Source of the DNA: Selenomonadaceae bacterium | GTDB lineage: Bacteria; Bacillota; Negativicutes; Selenomonadales; Selenomonadaceae | Length of the DNA stretch: 41,094 nt | Direction of reading: 5' to 3' | Assembly: GCA_029338835.1 (NCBI GenBank) | Contig: JAQYBD010000048.1 | Coordinates: 1-41,094 of the forward strand | Part shown: positions 38,190 through 41,094 of the stretch, piece after piece | Layout: every line of letters begins with the position of its first letter | How positions within the stretch are numbered: position 1 is the stretch's first letter | Translations under genes and position numbers: made by a program | The notes under the pieces: model-generated | What the model was told of the DNA's origin: nothing | Seen by the model: only the letters and a program-made list of their open reading frames with translations | Database searches by the model: none

Positions 38190-39275
38190 TCACGCTTTGA
38201 CAGCCCAGCGCAACTTTGTCGACCGGGCGCGACTGTTCGCATAACATTCTTCACGACTCGGGCGGATCACCCCATCCGCGATTTCCCGGTAAATCCCCTG
38301 CTGGTGAAACGCCTTGAAGGCTTTCTTGACAATGCGGTCCTCACCGGAATGGAAGGTCAGAATCGCAGCTCGTCCGCCCGCCCGCAAGGCATCCGGCAGT
38401 TTCGCCATGAATGCATAGAGGACTTCATATTCGTGATTGACGTCGATACGCAGAGCCTGGAACACACGGGCACTGCTCTTGCGGATGATCTCCCTGCGTG
38501 CCACGGGACGACCATCTTCCAGCCGCGGCAGTTTGATGTTCTTTAGCGCCTGCTCAATCTCGCCATGCAGCTGCTGCGTTGTCCTAATGGCAAGGCCTCG
38601 CTTCTCATCCCGGATGATCTGGCGCGCAATCTCTTCCGCATAAGGCTCATCGGCATTTTCCCGCAGCATGCCGATGAGTTCATCGCGACCCATCTGTGCC
38701 AGGCGATCCGCAGCTGAGATTCCAGCCTCTGGATTCAGGCGTAAATCAAGCGGCCCATCAGCGCGATACGTGAACCCGCGCTCCGGATTGTCGATCTGCA
38801 TGGAGGATACGCCAAGATCGGCCAGGATGAAATCAAATGGCCCTGTTTCAGCCACCAGCTTGTCGATGTCACAGAAATTCATCTGCCTCAGGCTCCAGCG
38901 GTCATCATCATAGCCCAGGGAACGGATGCGTGCTTCGGTCTTCCTGGACTCAATCGGATCGATATCACCGCTGTAAAGATGACCAGTCCCCTTGAGTTCC
39001 TGCAACATCGCCAGCGTATGACCACCGTATCCCAGCGTGGCATCAAAGCCCTGCTCTCCCGGACGGATGGCCAGGACTTCCAGGATCTCCTTCACCATGA
39101 TGGGAACATGCGTCCCCGCCGGCGTATTGCCCTTGGCCCGCACGTGTGCAACCTCATCCTGATAGCGTTCTGGATTCAGTTCTTTATATTTCTCCGCAAA
39201 ATGACGCGGGTAACGGCCGCTGTAATGGATACGCCGCTTATGAGCCTTGTTTTCTCCATCATTTCTATTTTCCAT
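38190..39275 (-). CDS. rsmH: 16S rRNA C1402 N4-methyltransferase (RsmH/MraW), long form
   Basis: A 361-residue SAM-dependent enzyme forming m4C1402 of 16S rRNA. A charged N-terminal extension of about 50 residues (KRRIHYSGRYPRHFAEKYKE) precedes the core. HVPIMVKEILEVL begins the core near 62, and GFDATLGYGGHTLAML near 82 is the SAM loop. FILADLGVSSMQIDNPERGF near 147 and PLDLRLNP match MraW, as do ARVFQALRIDVNHE near 272 and LTFHSGEDRIVK near 307. The gene is outside the usual cell-wall/division cluster, so the genome may hold another copy. Start: ATG 39275 (or 39278) follows AAAGG. The promoter is at 39366-39395. Confidence 0.88.
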   Translation of the reverse strand: MENRNDGENKAHKRRIHYSGRYPRHFAEKYKELNPERYQDEVAHVRAKGNTPAGTHVPIMVKEILEVLAIRPGEQGFDATLGYGGHTLAMLQELKGTGHLYSGDIDPIESRKTEARIRSLGYDDDRWSLRQMNFCDIDKLVAETGPFDFILADLGVSSMQIDNPERGFTYRADGPLDLRLNPEAGISAADRLAQMGRDELIGMLRENADEPYAEEIARQIIRDEKRGLAIRTTQQLHGEIEQALKNIKLPRLEDGRPVARREIIRKSSARVFQALRIDVNHEYEVLYAFMAKLPDALRAGGRAAILTFHSGEDRIVKKAFKAFHQQGIYREIADGVIRPSREECYANSRARSTKLRWAVKA

Positions 39276-39365
39276 CATAAATCCTTTATAAATCCTTTCT
39301 TTCGTTTCATAAACCCTTGGCATGACAGCCTTTTCCAGGACGCGGGCATATTTTATATCATGTCC

Positions 39366-39395
39366 AGTATAGCAAGCGCGCCGGACGTCTGTCAA
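39366..39395 (-). promoter_or_regulatory. Promoter of rsmH
   Basis: On the minus strand TTGACA (39390-39395), 18 bp, TATACT (39366-39371). Confidence 0.75.
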
Positions 39396-39435
39396 AACCC
39401 TAGGCACGACAAAAACAGCTCTGCAAAATTAGAGC

Positions 39436-39464
39436 TTGACAAGAACGCCATGGGTCGATATAAT
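39436..39464 (+). promoter_or_regulatory. Consensus promoter of the symporter gene
   Basis: Perfect TTGACA (39436-39441), 17-bp spacer and perfect TATAAT (39459-39464), the strongest-looking promoter in the window. Confidence 0.9.
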
Positions 39465-39536
39465 TTGATTCAAACATATTAATCATATATGCATTCATCG
39501 AATTCTTAGTAAGCATAGTTGGAAAGAAGGTATCTT

Positions 39537-40838
39537 ATGTCAAACGATCTCAAACATAATGACGTGGATCGCGCACGTACAGAAGCCCTGAAAAAGAATC
39601 AAGGCAGCCAGCTCAAGCAGATGGCTCTTTGGTTCGGTGCCCTCATCATCGGTGCTGTTCTCGGCTGGCTGCAAATCCCGACTCTCAATGACCTCTTCAA
39701 TTTCGTCGCCACGGTGTTTACACGCCTGTTCCAGTTCATCGCCGTGCCGACCATTGCTCTGGCCGTCATCACGACGCTCTCCGCACTCGGCGCGAAAAAA
39801 GACACCGGCCGCATTTTTGCCCATGCCGTGACGTACACGCTGCTGACGACCATCGCTGCAGCATCCATCGGTCTCATCCTGTACCTCTGGATCGCTCCAG
39901 GCAACCTGCCTGCTGACATCATCGGTGCAGGTGCTTCCGATGTCCCCATGCAGAAACTCGGTTCCCTTTCTTATTATGATCACTTCCTCTCGGTCATCCC
40001 GAACAACATGCTGCAGCCATTCCTCTCGGGCAATGTGCTTTCCGTCATGCTGATTGCCGCAGCCGTCGGCCTGGCACTGGCTTTCATGCCAAAGACCGAA
40101 AACCGCGCGGTACTCCTCAAAGGCATCCAGGGACTCCAGGAGCTGCTGTTCACGCTGATCCGCGCACTGCTCTGGGCTCTGCCGGCCGGCATCCTGGCTT
40201 TTGCCGCTCAGCTCTCGTCTCAGATTGAAGCCGGTGTCATCGTCGGCGCTCTCGGCAAGTATACACTCGTCGTACTCGGCGGCAACTTCATCCAGTTCTT
40301 CCTCATTATCCCGCTCTTCCTGCTGGTTCGTGGTCTCAATCCACTCTACGTATTCCGCAAGATGGCTCCGGCCATTGCCGTCGCACTCTTTACCAAGAGT
40401 TCCGCTGGTACGCTGCCTGTAACGTTGGCTTCAGCGGAAGCCCGTCTCAAGGTCAACCCGCGTGTCTCGCGCTTTGTCCTCCCGATCTGCACCACCATCA
40501 ACATGAACGGCTGCGCAGCTTTCATTCTCGTCACCTCGCTCTTCGTCATGCAAAATGCCGGATTTGAACTTTCCCTCGGCACGATGATCACCTGGCTCTT
40601 CGTCGCAGTCCTTGCCGCCATCGGCAATGCCGGTGTCCCGATGGGCTGCTACTTCCTGACGCTTTCACTGATGTCGTCACTCGGTGCGCCGCTCGGCCTC
40701 ATGGGTGTCATCCTGCCGATCTACACCATCATCGACATGATCGAAACGGCGGAAAATGTCTGGTCCGATTCGGCTGTCTGCGCCATGACGGATCACGATC
40801 TCAAAGGACAGATTGAAGAAACGCCAGTAGAAGCTTGA
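39537..40838 (+). CDS. Dicarboxylate/amino acid:cation symporter (DAACS family)
   Basis: A 433-residue membrane protein of the GltP/DctA/SstT family, importing acidic or small neutral amino acids or C4-dicarboxylates with Na+ or H+. Seen: LFQFIAVPTIALAVITTLSA near 65, the first hairpin motif TKSSAGTLPVTLASAE near 290 (SSSA-type), NMNGCAAF near 322 (NMDGT-type, with Asp replaced by Asn and Thr by Cys), and AIGNAGVPMGCYFLT near 360. The NMDGT change affects a segment that forms the ion/substrate site, so substrate may differ from glutamate. Start: ATG 39537 follows AGAAGG. Transcription is from a perfect consensus promoter; a strong terminator follows. Confidence 0.92.
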   Translation: MSNDLKHNDVDRARTEALKKNQGSQLKQMALWFGALIIGAVLGWLQIPTLNDLFNFVATVFTRLFQFIAVPTIALAVITTLSALGAKKDTGRIFAHAVTYTLLTTIAAASIGLILYLWIAPGNLPADIIGAGASDVPMQKLGSLSYYDHFLSVIPNNMLQPFLSGNVLSVMLIAAAVGLALAFMPKTENRAVLLKGIQGLQELLFTLIRALLWALPAGILAFAAQLSSQIEAGVIVGALGKYTLVVLGGNFIQFFLIIPLFLLVRGLNPLYVFRKMAPAIAVALFTKSSAGTLPVTLASAEARLKVNPRVSRFVLPICTTINMNGCAAFILVTSLFVMQNAGFELSLGTMITWLFVAVLAAIGNAGVPMGCYFLTLSLMSSLGAPLGLMGVILPIYTIIDMIETAENVWSDSAVCAMTDHDLKGQIEETPVEA

Positions 40839-40868
40839 ACGCTAAAAGCATAAATCCATTTGAACGAA

Positions 40869-40912
40869 AAAATCAGGCAGATCCTGTCAATTGACAAGAT
40901 CTGCCTGATTTT
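40869..40912 (+). terminator. Terminator of the symporter gene
   Basis: A 15-bp stem AAAATCAGGCAGATC / GATCTGCCTGATTTT with a self-complementary inner TGTCAATTGACA. It is A/T-flanked, so it can work both ways. Confidence 0.9.
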
Positions 40913-40973
40913 GCTATGAGAAAATCTCTTTGCAGCTGCAATATCTCAATATGATGGGTAACTAAACTGTTGC

Positions 40974-41003
40974 CAGATATTTACTCAAACGGATAAATAT
41001 CTG
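40974..41003. other. Perfect 10-bp hairpin near the right edge
   Basis: CAGATATTTA (40974-40983) pairs with TAAATATCTG (40994-41003). No gene is visible between 40913 and 41094. The function of the hairpin is unknown. Confidence 0.4.
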
Positions 41004-41019
41004 TAAAAATTTATCGACA

Positions 41020-41094
41020 GGATACTCTTCGTATCAGGAAAACTGGTGCGAACTCAGTGTTAAATGCTTTTAATCCCTAAGAGCCTCACACCGA
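41020..41094 (+). ncRNA. Possible structured leader, weakly cobalamin-riboswitch-like, cut by edge
   Basis: GATAC-TCTTC-GTATC (41021-41035) is followed by AGGAAAACTGGTGCGAACTCAGT, described here as a GGAA segment then an ACTG/CAGT stem holding GTGCGAACT. GGAA plus GGTGCGAA resembles part of the cobalamin riboswitch core, but the later core elements are not seen before the window ends. Confidence 0.2.

Noticed and set aside
1..41094. CRISPR arrays, rRNA or tRNA genes, prophage modules
   Set aside because: No regularly spaced repeats, no rRNA-like sequence, no recognisable cloverleaf and no phage structural genes were seen on either strand.

Overview
The window looks like a chromosomal segment of a fermentative, anaerobic Firmicute. 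The best guess is the class Negativicutes, family Selenomonadaceae (Selenomonas/Mitsuokella-like). This is inferred from the GC-rich coding sequence (by eye), a trimeric NAD(P)-linked [FeFe] hydrogenase, a tRNA-Trp T-box, a Firmicute holB-ricT-trmN6-rsmI block, a metG-tatD-yabE block and a class II GalT. No rRNA, tRNA, CRISPR array or prophage is visible. The only mobile element is a frameshifted IS30-type transposase remnant cut by the left edge.

Layout, left to right. 1-620: IS30 remnant. 748-2185 (minus): membrane-anchored metallophosphoesterase and a small HTH-like protein. 2373-5907 (plus): NuoE-like, NuoF-like and [FeFe]-hydrogenase catalytic subunits in one tight operon. 5951-6142 (minus): Cys-rich miniprotein. 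6236-7590 (plus): promoter, T-box leader and trpS. 7664-10685 (minus): asparaginase, BASS-family transporter and HAD phosphatase. 10759-13118 (minus): YesN/YesM-type two-component system. 13287-17208 (minus): ATPase, fused permease and lipoprotein of an Fbp/Afu-type ABC importer. 17417-17761 (minus): YgbA-family nitrosative-stress protein. 17837-17934: DnaA-box cluster. 17992-19335 (minus): BrnQ carrier behind an attenuator-like leader. 19633-20070 (plus): unknown helical protein. 20256-24008 (minus): 3D-domain protein, tatD, metG. 24112-25395 (minus): secreted glucosaminidase-TPR protein. 25616-30494 (minus): galK-galE-galT-LacI regulator operon. 30729-34517 (minus): holB-ricT-trmN6-rsmI operon. 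34635-35894 (minus): PucR/CdaR-type regulator. 36136-36849 (minus): PAP2 phosphatase. 36888-37148: paired palindromic repeats. 37155-38045 (minus): TrxB-like flavoprotein. 38190-39275 (minus): long-form RsmH. 39537-40838 (plus): dicarboxylate/amino-acid:cation symporter. The right edge carries an unexplained hairpin-rich stretch.

How the genes work together. The hydrogenase operon disposes of reducing equivalents as H2. Its flavin subunit has an altered nucleotide pocket, which raises the question of NADPH rather than NADH use. Several units show legible regulation: a T-box with a UGG specifier on trpS, LacI-type operators flanking the gal promoter in an arrangement like that of E. coli gal, a CRP/FNR-shaped palindrome centred at -41.5 of the ygbA promoter, and a terminator overlapping a Val-Val-Ile-Leu mini-ORF before brnQ. 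The ABC importer plus two-component pair looks like a nutrient-sensing uptake module.

Most of the window is ordinary housekeeping and metabolism. The more unusual signals are regulatory (ygbA operator, DnaA-box cluster, brnQ leader, gal operators, repeat pair) and two redox enzymes whose nucleotide-binding residues depart from their families (NuoF-like and TrxB-like). All family calls come from reading motifs and recall of families; no database search was possible.
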